From Pseudescherichia sp031998825 (lineage in GTDB: Bacteria > Pseudomonadota > Gammaproteobacteria > Enterobacterales > Enterobacteriaceae), in contig NZ_DAMACX010000018.1 of NCBI RefSeq assembly GCF_031998825.1, positions 16,632-80,631 on the forward strand: 64,000 nt of DNA, read 5' to 3'. Of this stretch, positions 50,463 to 57,896 are shown piece after piece. A model generated the notes under the pieces. That model ran no database searches. It saw only the letters and a list, made by a program, of their open reading frames with translations, and was not told where the DNA came from. The translations under genes were made by a program, and so were the position numbers. Each line of letters opens with the position of its first letter. Position 1 is the first letter of the stretch.

Positions 50463-50768
50463 CCAGCCGCCGGGGGCGATGAGAAACGGCAGATGGAAGT
50501 GCGCCTCTGCCGTCCCGGCGATTGCAAAATCGATCTGCGCGCAGGGGAAGATAGTCTCCCGCCCGCCTGCGGCAAACCACGCTCCCGTCTCGGCCACCAG
50601 CCGGTAGCGGCCCGGGGCCAGCGCCGCCGGGGTAAACTCGCCGATGCGGCCGTTGCTATCGGTTATCTGGTTGGCGATGATCTGCTCTGCCTGCATGAGG
50701 CGAACCGTGACGCCCGCCGCCGGTTTGCCGGTGGAGATATCCAGAATATGGGTGCTCAGGGTACTCAT
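50442..50768 (-). CDS. hpxT: 5-hydroxyisourate hydrolase HpxT
   Basis: HpxT hydrolyses 5-hydroxyisourate to OHCU. The 108-residue protein is a transthyretin-related (PucM-type) tetramer: MSTLSTHILDISTGKPAAGV with the active-site His, a GRYRLV strand near the middle, and the diagnostic C-terminus YRGS. There is no signal peptide, so it works in the cytoplasm. The start overlaps the hpxQ stop by ATGA. It is the last gene of hpxPQT. Confidence 0.95.
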   Translation of the reverse strand: MSTLSTHILDISTGKPAAGVTVRLMQAEQIIANQITDSNGRIGEFTPAALAPGRYRLVAETGAWFAAGGRETIFPCAQIDFAIAGTAEAHFHLPFLIAPGGWSTYRGS

Positions 50769-51265
50769 TCGCTAATCGCTCCTTCCAGTCGTAATAGAGT
50801 AATCTCACGCAGCTGTGCCAGCGACTCGGCAACCTCCTGCGCATCGCTGTTTTTCAGACGCTGCTCAAGGGCAGCCAGAACCTCCTCGCCGCTGCGCCCT
50901 TTGGCACGGATCAGGAATATCCGGCCAAAACGCGTTTCATAGCGGGCATTGCCCTCCCTTAACGCCTGCGCAAGTTGCGCGTCGCTGGCGTTAACTGCCC
51001 CCTGCTCCTGGCGTGACAGCGCAGCATGGGCCTGCTGACCGCCAGGTTTCTCGCCGATCCGGGGGTGGGCGCTGAGCGCCTGCGCCAGCTCTGCCTCGCC
51101 CCATGCCTGCGCGGTCTCCCGCGCCGCGCTCAGCAGCGCAGGGAGATCCACATAGGGACGTCCCTGCACCAGCGCCGCCGCCCACATCGGGATCGCCACA
51201 CATGGCGCTATCAGGGCCGCCGCCGCGTCGTTATCCAGCTGATTAAAGTGCTTGAGGGCGATCAT
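50765..51265 (-). CDS. hpxQ: OHCU decarboxylase HpxQ
   Basis: HpxQ (2-oxo-4-hydroxy-4-carboxy-5-ureidoimidazoline decarboxylase) makes (S)-allantoin. The 166-residue helical protein carries the catalytic HPRIGEKPG motif (His about residue 68), LALEQRL-type C-terminal helices and the RFGRIFLIRAKGRS block. ATG 51265 has AAGGAG upstream; it overlaps the hpxP stop by 23 bases and hpxT by four. Confidence 0.94.
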   Translation of the reverse strand: MIALKHFNQLDNDAAAALIAPCVAIPMWAAALVQGRPYVDLPALLSAARETAQAWGEAELAQALSAHPRIGEKPGGQQAHAALSRQEQGAVNASDAQLAQALREGNARYETRFGRIFLIRAKGRSGEEVLAALEQRLKNSDAQEVAESLAQLREITLLRLEGAISE

Positions 51266-52625
51266 CACTGCTCCTTGTCGCCGCCGCAGCGGTCAGTTTC
51301 TCTTCCGGAATAATCAGGTTCAGCACAATTGCTACCAGTCCACCGCTGGTCGCCGCCGAGCCAAACAGGTTGCCGATAATCGGTGGGAAATGGGTGAGGA
51401 ACGTCGGAACCGCCTCTACGCCCAGCCCGAAGCCAAACGCCAGGCCAATAATCAGCATATCCCGGCGGGTAAGCGGCGTCTGGGTAATAATGCGGATCCC
51501 TGCGGCCACTACGCAGCCAAACATTACCATCGTCGCTCCGCCCAGTACCGGGGTTGGAATTTGGCGCAGGACCTCACCGAAGGGCGGAAACAGCCCCAGC
51601 AGGATCAGGATAACGCCGATATAGCGCCCGACGTAGCGGCTGGCGACGCCGGTCATCTGAATCACGCCGTTGTTCTGCGCAAAGGTGGTGTTAGGGAAAG
51701 CACAGAGCATCGCGGCAACCATGCAGCTAATACCGTCAGCAAGGATCCCGCCCTTTAGCCGGGAGCGGAACGCGCCATCATCAATAGACTGCCGTGAGAT
51801 CAGGCAGTTGGCGGTCAGATCGCCTACCGCCTCAAGAATGCAGACCAGTGAGACCAGGGCGATGGGCAAAAAGATAGCGCTGTTGAACTGGAAGCCAAAC
51901 GGAAACAGCGCCGGGACGCGGAACCAGGTCTCGCCGATGCCGCTGAGGTGAAAATTACCGCTCAGCGCCGCCCCCACGCAGCCTGCGGCGATACCAATTA
52001 CCACCGAGGAGAGCCGCAGCCAGCGGTTTTTCGCGCAGCTCAGTAGAACAATAATCCCCAGCGTCCCCGCGCCAAGGGCGATATTGCTCATGCTGGCGAA
52101 ATCCTTTGCCCCTTCGCCGCCGCACCAGTTGATAACGCTGACCTTGATCAGGCTAATTCCAATCAGTGCGATGACGCTGCCAGTGATCACCGGCGTAAAA
52201 ATCCTCTTCAACGGCTCAATAAAGCGGCTGACTACGATCGGTACTAGCGCGGCAACAAAGTTAACGCCAAACAGCATAGCCATCACATCCTGGGCGCTGC
52301 CGCCCTGCCCCTTGACCCACATCCCGCCGGCAATCGCTACGCCGAGAAAAGCAAAGCTCGTCCCCTGCATACAGATCATCCCGGCACCGATACCCCAGAC
52401 GCGGTTGGCCTGGAGAAAGGTGCCGATACCGGATGCCAGCAGCGACATGCTGATGAGATAGGGCATCCACTCCCCTAGCCCCAGGGTGGCACCGATTATC
52501 AGGGGCGGGGTAATGATCCCCACCAGCCCAGCCAGCACGTGCTGTAGCGCACTAAAAAAAGCCGGAAGCGGCGGGATCCGCTGCTCAAGGCCGTAAAGCA
52601 GCGTACCGTTCTTTTCATCAGACAT
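51243..52625 (-). CDS. hpxP: purine/urate permease HpxP (NCS2 family)
   Basis: The 460-residue NCS2 (UraA/UacT-like) symporter has about 14 helices. It shows ALQHVLAGLVGIITPPLIIG in the first helices, QGTSFAFLGVAIAGG, the NCS2 signature QNNGVIQMTGVASRYVG (about 330-346), and VLGGATMVMFGCVVAAGI. ATG 52625 (MSDEKNGTL) is used; the open frame extends to 53087 but enters the hpxO gene and the promoter region. It is divergent from hpxO and probably imports urate or xanthine. Confidence 0.92.
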   Translation of the reverse strand: MSDEKNGTLLYGLEQRIPPLPAFFSALQHVLAGLVGIITPPLIIGATLGLGEWMPYLISMSLLASGIGTFLQANRVWGIGAGMICMQGTSFAFLGVAIAGGMWVKGQGGSAQDVMAMLFGVNFVAALVPIVVSRFIEPLKRIFTPVITGSVIALIGISLIKVSVINWCGGEGAKDFASMSNIALGAGTLGIIVLLSCAKNRWLRLSSVVIGIAAGCVGAALSGNFHLSGIGETWFRVPALFPFGFQFNSAIFLPIALVSLVCILEAVGDLTANCLISRQSIDDGAFRSRLKGGILADGISCMVAAMLCAFPNTTFAQNNGVIQMTGVASRYVGRYIGVILILLGLFPPFGEVLRQIPTPVLGGATMVMFGCVVAAGIRIITQTPLTRRDMLIIGLAFGFGLGVEAVPTFLTHFPPIIGNLFGSAATSGGLVAIVLNLIIPEEKLTAAAATRSSDDRPQAL

Positions 52626-52664
52626 GGTCATTCCATCCCATAGTGAATAAGCGTTCATTCTCCT

Positions 52665-52681
52665 ATGCACAAAGCAGGCCA
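52665..52681 (-). promoter_or_regulatory. possible sigma54 promoter of hpxPQT
   Basis: The minus strand reads TGGCCTGCTTTGTGCA, keeping GG-N10-GC and seven of ten consensus bases. It shares TGGCCT with the weak hpxC promoter. The start would be near 52655. Confidence 0.45.
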
Positions 52682-52788
52682 TAGTCATCCAGCCCCCGCA
52701 GTTCCGGCGTTGCGCAATGAAACTTACGGTTCCTGATGGATAATTTGGAAATTTTTGATTCACGAAAAGGCAACTCATGCGCAATAAC

Positions 52789-52803
52789 GCACTATAAACG
52801 TGC
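52789..52803. promoter_or_regulatory. NtrC-like site between hpxP and hpxO
   Basis: GCACTATAAACGTGC keeps both outer halves (GCACTA and GTGC) of the NtrC consensus. Its centre is about 86 bases upstream of the predicted hpxO start and about 140 upstream of the hpxP start. Confidence 0.5.
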
Positions 52804-52854
52804 AGAGGGGACGTTTCCCTCCCGCGAAACGCCCGTCTCAGGCGGTTGCGCAAC

Positions 52855-52871
52855 CTGGTACGCAAATTGCT
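52855..52871 (+). promoter_or_regulatory. sigma54 promoter of hpxODE
   Basis: CTGGTACGCAAATTGCT matches TGGCAC-N5-TTGCT with one change and keeps GG-N10-GC. The predicted start near 52882 leaves about 24 bases before ATG 52906. Confidence 0.8.
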
Positions 52872-52905
52872 CCTGCTTACAACACGCTTGTAAAAGGAGG
52901 TGAGA

Positions 52906-54060
52906 ATGAAAGCATTAGTGATCGGCGCAGGAATAGGTGGCTTGAGCGCAGCCGTGGCACTGAAGCGTGCCGGGATTATCTGTGAGGTGTTTGAAGCGGT
53001 GACGGAGATCAAGCCGGTCGGCGCAGCCATCTCCGTCTGGCCCAACGGCGTGAAGTGTATGAACCATCTTGGCATGGGCGAGATCATGGAGGCCTGGGGC
53101 GGCCCGCTGCGCTTTATGGCCTATAAAGATTACCGTCAGGGCGAGACCCTGACCCAGTTTAGCCTTGCGCCGCTGATCGCACGTACCGGCAGTCGCCCCT
53201 GCCCCGTCTCCCGGGCGGAGCTGCAGCGCGAGATGCTTGATTTCTGGGGGCGCGATAGCGTGCAGTTTGGCAAACGGGTCGTTCGTGCCGAAGAGAGCGC
53301 TGCGGGCGTAACCGTCTGGTTTACCGACGGCACCACGGCCCACGGTGACGTCCTCATTGCCGCCGACGGCAGCCACTCGGCGCTGCGTCCTTACGTGCTG
53401 GGCTATACCCCTGAGCGCCGCTACGCAGGCTACGTCAACTGGAACGGGCTGGTGGAGATCGATGAAACCATTGCTCCGGCGGACCAGTGGACCACCTTCG
53501 TTGGCGAAGGCAAACGCGTTTCGCTGATGCCGGTCTCCGGCGGGCGTTTCTACTTCTTCTTTGATGTTCCCCTGCCCGCCGGGCTGGCGGAAGACCGCAG
53601 CACCCTGCGCGCGGATCTGACCCGCTACTTTACCGGCTGGGCGCCGCAGGTGCAGGCGCTTATTGCTGCTCTCGATCCCGCCACCACCAACCGTATTGAG
53701 ATCCATGATATCGAGCCGTTCGACACGCTGGTGCGCGGCAAGGTGGCGCTGCTGGGTGATGCCGGACACAGCACCACGCCGGATATCGGCCAGGGCGGCT
53801 GCGCGGCAATGGAGGATGCGGTGGTGCTGGGGGAGATTTTCCGTGAAGCCCAGGATATTCCCACTGCGCTGCGCCAGTACGAAGCGCGCCGTTGCGATCG
53901 GGTACGTGACCTGGTACTGAAGGCCCGCAAGCGGTGCGATATCACCCACGGCAAAGATATGGCGCTGACCCGGGCATGGTATGCCGAGCTGAAGGAGGAG
54001 ACCGGCGAGCGCATCATCAACGGTATGTGCGACACCATTCAGGGCGGGCCGTTAGGCTAG
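52906..54060 (+). CDS. hpxO: FAD-dependent urate hydroxylase HpxO
   Basis: HpxO oxidises urate to 5-hydroxyisourate with FAD, NADH and O2, replacing the cofactor-free uricase. The 384-residue flavoprotein shows the dinucleotide fold MKALVIGAGIGGLSAAV at the N-terminus, the DG-type motif VLIAADGSHSALR (about 146-158), and GDAGHSTTPDIGQGG (about 284-298), typical of class A monooxygenases. ATG 52906 follows AAGGAGG. It is divergent from hpxP and leads hpxDE here. Confidence 0.95.
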   Translation: MKALVIGAGIGGLSAAVALKRAGIICEVFEAVTEIKPVGAAISVWPNGVKCMNHLGMGEIMEAWGGPLRFMAYKDYRQGETLTQFSLAPLIARTGSRPCPVSRAELQREMLDFWGRDSVQFGKRVVRAEESAAGVTVWFTDGTTAHGDVLIAADGSHSALRPYVLGYTPERRYAGYVNWNGLVEIDETIAPADQWTTFVGEGKRVSLMPVSGGRFYFFFDVPLPAGLAEDRSTLRADLTRYFTGWAPQVQALIAALDPATTNRIEIHDIEPFDTLVRGKVALLGDAGHSTTPDIGQGGCAAMEDAVVLGEIFREAQDIPTALRQYEARRCDRVRDLVLKARKRCDITHGKDMALTRAWYAELKEETGERIINGMCDTIQGGPLG

Positions 54061-54098
54061 TGCTCTGCTTAAAAAACCTTTGTGAGCAGGAAGAAAAT

Positions 54099-55136
54099 AT
54101 GAAAAGAGAACGCCCAACGCCACCCGCCCACTGTACCTTTGAGCCAGAGGACTGGCTACGCCTGGCTAAATGCTGGCATCCGGTTGCCCGCGCCTGCGAC
54201 GTCGGCCCTGCACCGGTAAAGGCCACCCTACTCGATGAGCAGCTGGTGATCTATCGTATCAACGATCGGGTGGTAGTTGCCCGCGACGTCTGCCCGCATC
54301 GTGGCGTGCCGCTGACTCTCGGCTTTCATGACGAGGAGGGAATTATTTGTCCCTATCACGGGCTGCGCTTCGGGGAGGATGGCCGCTGCAACCGCATCCC
54401 CTCCAGCCCTGGCCAGGCAGTGCCGGCGAAGCTTAACCTCACCAGCTATGCGGTAGAGGAGCGCTTCGGGTTGATCTGGACCTGCCTCGACTTCGACCCG
54501 GAGAGCCCGACGCCGCTGCCGACCATGCCCCACTGGGATGACGACGGCTTTCAGCAGATCAACTGCCCTGCTTTTCAGGTCAACGGCTTTGCCGGTCGCC
54601 AGGTGGAGGGCTTTCTCGACGTGGCCCACTTCGCCTGGGTGCATACCGATACCTTTGCCGATCCTAATAACCAGCTGGTACCGGACTACATCCCTCAGGA
54701 GACGCCGTTTGGCTTTGTCGCGGATTACTGGAGTTCGGTAAGCAACTACGCGCCCAGCGCCCGCGATCGTGCCCCAGAGGGATTTCAGTGGCTGCGCCGT
54801 TTTGAGATGCATCTGCCCTTTACCGCCACGCTGACGATCCACTTTCCCGGCGAGGATCGTTTAGCGATCATGAATGCCGCTTCGCCGGTATCGTCCCGGA
54901 TAACGCGCATGTTTGCGCCTATCGCCCGGAATTTTGACCTGCATATTCCGGTTGAGGAGGTCCACGCCTTTAACCTGCGCGTGTTTGAGGAGGATCGGCT
55001 GATGGTGGAGACCCAGCGCCCGGAGCGGCTGCCGCTGGATTTAACCCTGGAGGCGCATATACCTGCGGATCGTAGCTCGATTGCCTACCGACGCGGATTG
55101 AAAAAGATGGGTTTTGGTGAGTTTTTCCTGGTGTAA
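54099..55136 (+). CDS. hpxD: Rieske-type purine hydroxylase oxygenase component HpxD
   Basis: HpxD is the terminal oxygenase that, with HpxE, hydroxylates hypoxanthine toward xanthine. The 345-residue protein has a Rieske [2Fe-2S] domain (about 25-135) with CPHRG (Cys-His pair) and CPYHG 18 residues on, and a mononuclear iron site in EGFLDVAHFAWVHTDTF (about 172-188), where an Asp and two His bind iron. ATG 54099 follows AGGAAG. It lies 38 bases after hpxO and 15 before hpxE. Confidence 0.93.
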   Translation: MKRERPTPPAHCTFEPEDWLRLAKCWHPVARACDVGPAPVKATLLDEQLVIYRINDRVVVARDVCPHRGVPLTLGFHDEEGIICPYHGLRFGEDGRCNRIPSSPGQAVPAKLNLTSYAVEERFGLIWTCLDFDPESPTPLPTMPHWDDDGFQQINCPAFQVNGFAGRQVEGFLDVAHFAWVHTDTFADPNNQLVPDYIPQETPFGFVADYWSSVSNYAPSARDRAPEGFQWLRRFEMHLPFTATLTIHFPGEDRLAIMNAASPVSSRITRMFAPIARNFDLHIPVEEVHAFNLRVFEEDRLMVETQRPERLPLDLTLEAHIPADRSSIAYRRGLKKMGFGEFFLV

Positions 55137-55151
55137 CGGGAGGAGAGCGTG

Positions 55152-56120
55152 ATGAGCAACGTGCTGGAAGTAATTGTCGACGGGATCTGGCGTCAGGGGA
55201 AGAGGAGCCTGGCGGTCAGGCTGGTGGCGGAGGATGGCGCGCCCCTGCCCGGCTGGCAGCCGGGGGCGCATATTGACGTGCACTTGCCCTGCGGGATTAT
55301 CCGTCAGTACTCCCTGACCGGAGCCTGCACAGCAGCGGATAGCTACCTGATCTGCGTGGCGCGGGAGGAGGCCTCCCGGGGCGGCTCGCGCTATATCCAT
55401 GAGACTCTGCGTCCGGGCCAACGGCTGCTGATCTCCCCGCCGCGCAACCTGTTTGCGTTGCAGGAGGCGGATCGGGTGCTGCTGCTGGCGGCCGGGATTG
55501 GCATCACGCCGCTCTATGCGATGGCGCTGCATCTGGAGGCGGCGGGCAGGCCGTTTGAGCTGCACTACTATGTGAAAAGCCGTGCAGAGGTAGCGTTTAT
55601 ACGTGAACTGACGCAGCCGCTGAGCCATGGCGTTTGCGTTATCCACCGTTCGGATGATGGGGAAAGCCCGCGTCTGACCCTGGCCGACGCGATCAGCGCG
55701 CCCGACGGCAGCACGCGGCTGTATGCCTGCGGGCCAGCAGGGTTTATGGCGGCGGTACGCGAGGCGGCCTCGGCCATGGGCTGGCCAGAGACGCGGATCC
55801 ATACTGAGGCCTTTCAGCCGCTGGTGATGCCTGTGGCTACTACAGAGGCAGAGACCTTTACCGTCACCCTGGCGTCATCGGGCGCAAGCTGGCCGGTCCC
55901 AGCCAACAAGAGCATTGCTCAGGTATTGATGGACAACGGCATTGCTGTTCCGCTCTCCTGCGAGATGGGGATCTGCGGTGCCTGCCTGACGCCGGTGATC
56001 GACGGCGTTGTCGACCACCGTGATACGGTGCAGTCTGAGGCGGAGAAAACCGCCGCCAGCCAGCATATTGCGCTCTGCTGCTCCCGGAGCAAGTCGGGGA
56101 ACGTGGTGATTGATCTGTAG
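55152..56120 (+). CDS. hpxE: ferredoxin/flavin reductase component HpxE
   Basis: HpxE passes electrons from NAD(P)H to HpxD. The 322-residue protein is of the phthalate-dioxygenase-reductase type: flavin-binding RQYSLTGA (about 53-60), NAD-binding LLLAAGIGITPLYAMAL and YACGPAGFMAAV, and a C-terminal plant-type [2Fe-2S] domain with CEMGICGACLTPV and a final Cys in ALCCSRS. ATG 55152 has GGAGGAG upstream. It closes the hpxODE operon. Confidence 0.94.
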   Translation: MSNVLEVIVDGIWRQGKRSLAVRLVAEDGAPLPGWQPGAHIDVHLPCGIIRQYSLTGACTAADSYLICVAREEASRGGSRYIHETLRPGQRLLISPPRNLFALQEADRVLLLAAGIGITPLYAMALHLEAAGRPFELHYYVKSRAEVAFIRELTQPLSHGVCVIHRSDDGESPRLTLADAISAPDGSTRLYACGPAGFMAAVREAASAMGWPETRIHTEAFQPLVMPVATTEAETFTVTLASSGASWPVPANKSIAQVLMDNGIAVPLSCEMGICGACLTPVIDGVVDHRDTVQSEAEKTAASQHIALCCSRSKSGNVVIDL

Positions 56121-56145
56121 GGGAAGCGTGTCCGGCAACCGCTTT

Positions 56146-56451
56146 TTAATCACCCGGATCGCGATTTATCTTTTTCATCGCTTTGGCAAGCACCTCGGCC
56201 GATGCCGGTCGCTCATGGGCTGGTTTGGTCGCCATCTCACTGAGATAGGCCTCCAACAGCCGGGTGCGTTTCTGTTCCTCTGCCAGTCGATTACGCTCTT
56301 CGCGCCGCTTCGCGTAATACGTTTTAATTGTGAACCAGGCCGAAATTGCTGCCTGCACAATAAAAACATAATCGTGCAAAGTGAGAATCGCAAAAACACT
56401 GAGCATTGATAACCACCAGTGAGGCAGGTTGTGACCCTCTATAGGTTTCAT
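56146..56451 (-). CDS. phage holin-like membrane protein
   Basis: This 101-residue protein has one clear hydrophobic stretch (LSMLSVFAILTLHDYVFIVQ, about 14-33) running into a second (AAISAWFTIKTYY), then a very basic tail (AKRREERNRLAEEQKRTRL). The pattern resembles HP1-type class II phage holins, in which the helix is followed by WYYKRKEER. ATG 56451 is used; ATG 56466 adds five residues. No endolysin is adjacent. I call it a prophage remnant; a small stress-membrane protein is an alternative. Confidence 0.55.
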   Translation of the reverse strand: MKPIEGHNLPHWWLSMLSVFAILTLHDYVFIVQAAISAWFTIKTYYAKRREERNRLAEEQKRTRLLEAYLSEMATKPAHERPASAEVLAKAMKKINRDPGD

Positions 56452-56556
56452 AAGCTGTATTTCCATGTCCGTATAAATTTAATCTCCGGCTCATCTATGC
56501 CGGTTGCTTTTATATGGAATAACCCCAGCCGGGTAACCGTTTGGGATATTTTTGTA

Positions 56557-56581
56557 GATGCCAGGGTTAACGGCTGGCATC
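56557..56581. repeat. perfect inverted repeat in the prophage-remnant spacer
   Basis: GATGCCAG and CTGGCATC pair perfectly around a 9-base loop. It lies between the holin-like gene and the SOS gene in 56467-56671, where I see no credible gene. Confidence 0.5.
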
Positions 56582-56671
56582 GTGGAAATAGTGAGCGCGC
56601 CATAAATTATCCTTATTAGCGCCGCATTTGCTCAGAAACAGCGCGCCGGGGTGTTCAAGCCCGCCGCTGGG

Positions 56672-56863
56672 TTACAACTTCGAATCGTCTTCCAATACCA
56701 CCCTATAGCCAGCCTTGCTTGCCAGGTCGATCAACACCTTAAGTGAAGCAACATACTCATCGTCGTAGACGATCCTTGCTGAAGCGATCTTACCGTTTTT
56801 ACAGGTGAACAGTACGCGACCTTCCTCAGGAAGATATCTTCGGGCCTCCGTCTTATCGAGCAT
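56672..56863 (-). CDS. small SOS-regulated protein of unknown function
   Basis: I do not recognise this 63-residue soluble protein (MLDKTEARRYLPEEGRVLF at the start). It has mixed charge, no membrane span and no resemblance to DinI. It starts at ATG 56863 with GGAGGT upstream; an in-frame GTG at 56869 is possible. A LexA box lies 22 bases before the start and covers the likely -10 region, so DNA damage should induce it. It is divergent from a CI-like repressor and next to a holin-like gene, which suggests a phage origin. Confidence 0.7.
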   Translation of the reverse strand: MLDKTEARRYLPEEGRVLFTCKNGKIASARIVYDDEYVASLKVLIDLASKAGYRVVLEDDSKL

Positions 56864-56884
56864 GCTCACCTCCAGGCACTATCA

Positions 56885-56900
56885 CTGTATAAATCTACAG
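56885..56900. promoter_or_regulatory. LexA (SOS) box before the 63-residue protein gene
   Basis: CTGTATAAATCTACAG has both CTGT and ACAG ends intact and an AT-rich centre, an excellent match to the LexA consensus. It faces the gene ending at 56672. Confidence 0.85.
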
Positions 56901-57011
56901 TAGTTATACCTTCACCTCCCGATAAGTGCAAATTTTAGATGGAGGCACATGAATGGCTTACGCCATCAATAATATTAATTACAATAATATAATCAACTAA
57001 TAAGGTTGAAC

Positions 57012-57041
57012 TTGGCACTTCATTAATTTTGCGAATACTAT
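57012..57041 (+). promoter_or_regulatory. promoter of the CI-like gene, predicted leaderless
   Basis: TTGGCA (57012-57017) and TACTAT (57036-57041) are 18 bases apart. Transcription would start at about the A of ATG 57048, and no Shine-Dalgarno precedes it, as for lambda cI from its maintenance promoter. Confidence 0.45.
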
Positions 57042-57047
57042 GCACTC

Positions 57048-57503
57048 ATGAGAAAGAAAACCCTTGATGCAGCTGAAGCTGACGCAGCTAAACGTCTCCG
57101 CGACATTTGGGACGAGAAGAAAGTGACTTTGCGCCTTACGCAAGAGCGGGCTGCGGAGGCGCTTGGCTTTAGCACGCAGGCGTCGATAAGCCACTATCTC
57201 AACGGAACGACGCCGCTTAATACCGATGCGACGCTGAAGTTTGCTGCGTTGCTGGGGGTTAAGCCGGAAGAGATTCGCCCCGATCTGGCTGAAGCAATGA
57301 ACTACGTCAGAAAATCCGGTGCGTACGTTGAGGATCGCACCGGGCCTGGCTGGACGCTGCTGGGAGCAGAACATACGGAGCTGGTGAACCTGTATGACAG
57401 GCTGCCGCAGAGTGAAAAAGAGAGGCATCTTTCTGATTTGAAAGAGAAAGTTGACGGCTTCGACAGGCTGTTTAAAGAGTTACTGGCTACCAGAAAACAG
57501 TAA
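57048..57503 (+). CDS. CI-like helix-turn-helix repressor
   Basis: This 151-residue protein has a phage CI-type HTH domain (about 10-80): RLTQERAAEALGFSTQASIS with the recognition helix, then HYLNGTTPLNTDATLKFAAL and LGVKPEEIRPDL. The C-terminal half lacks the Ala-Gly cleavage site and Ser/Lys dyad of a LexA-type peptidase, so it cannot self-cleave. The terminal helix DGFDRLFKELLATRKQ may dimerise. It is divergent from the SOS gene. No integrase or cro partner is near, so this is either a domesticated repressor or a prophage leftover. Confidence 0.85.
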   Translation: MRKKTLDAAEADAAKRLRDIWDEKKVTLRLTQERAAEALGFSTQASISHYLNGTTPLNTDATLKFAALLGVKPEEIRPDLAEAMNYVRKSGAYVEDRTGPGWTLLGAEHTELVNLYDRLPQSEKERHLSDLKEKVDGFDRLFKELLATRKQ

Positions 57504-57708
57504 CTTCTCTTCTCTGACTCCCTTCCGGCGTTGGGATTTATTTTTCCATATCTATCAATGCCGTACGCATTATATTACTATAATTAATATATCTACGTTG
57601 ATTGCTATTATTATTTTCGCTAATATTTATCTATCAACCCTGCATTACCCTGCGGCAGTTGTTCAGAAAAAACGTTCTGACAGCCTGGAAAGACGGGCAG
57701 CAACGAGA

Positions 57709-57825
57709 CGTAAAAAAACCCACCGAAGCGGGTTTCTTTACCCGGGCGGTGACCAAACCTCCCGGTATAGCTTTGGGGACCAACCCAAAGCGAGGAAAGA
57801 CCAACGACCAACGCCGCCGATCGGC
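57709..57825 (-). ncRNA. structured RNA candidate, possibly phage C4-like antisense RNA
   Basis: In the 57504-57896 gap the minus strand carries a hairpin GCTTTGGG/CCCAAAGC, a second CCGGG/CCCGG stem, and a final stem AAACCCGC with a TTTTTTT tail (57711-57735), a good intrinsic terminator. A possible promoter TTAACA (57857-57862) and TATATA (57832-57837) has a long 19-base spacer. The RNA would be about 115 nt. The layout recalls C4-type antisense RNAs of enterobacterial prophages, but that family is from memory. The remainder of the gap holds no gene. Confidence 0.45.
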
Positions 57826-57896
57826 CTGTAGTATATACCAGCGCACTCGTTTCCGGTGTTAACATCCCTGCTAATGGTTATGAGATACGGAGATAG

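Noticed and set aside
52626..53087. N-terminal extension of the hpxP reading frame
   Set aside because: It would run through the hpxO start, both promoters and the intergenic region; MSDEKNGTL matches the family start.
56419..56619. Plus-strand ORF of 66 residues in the prophage remnant
   Set aside because: It overlaps the start of the holin-like gene and a hairpin, has no ribosome site, and has no recognisable features.
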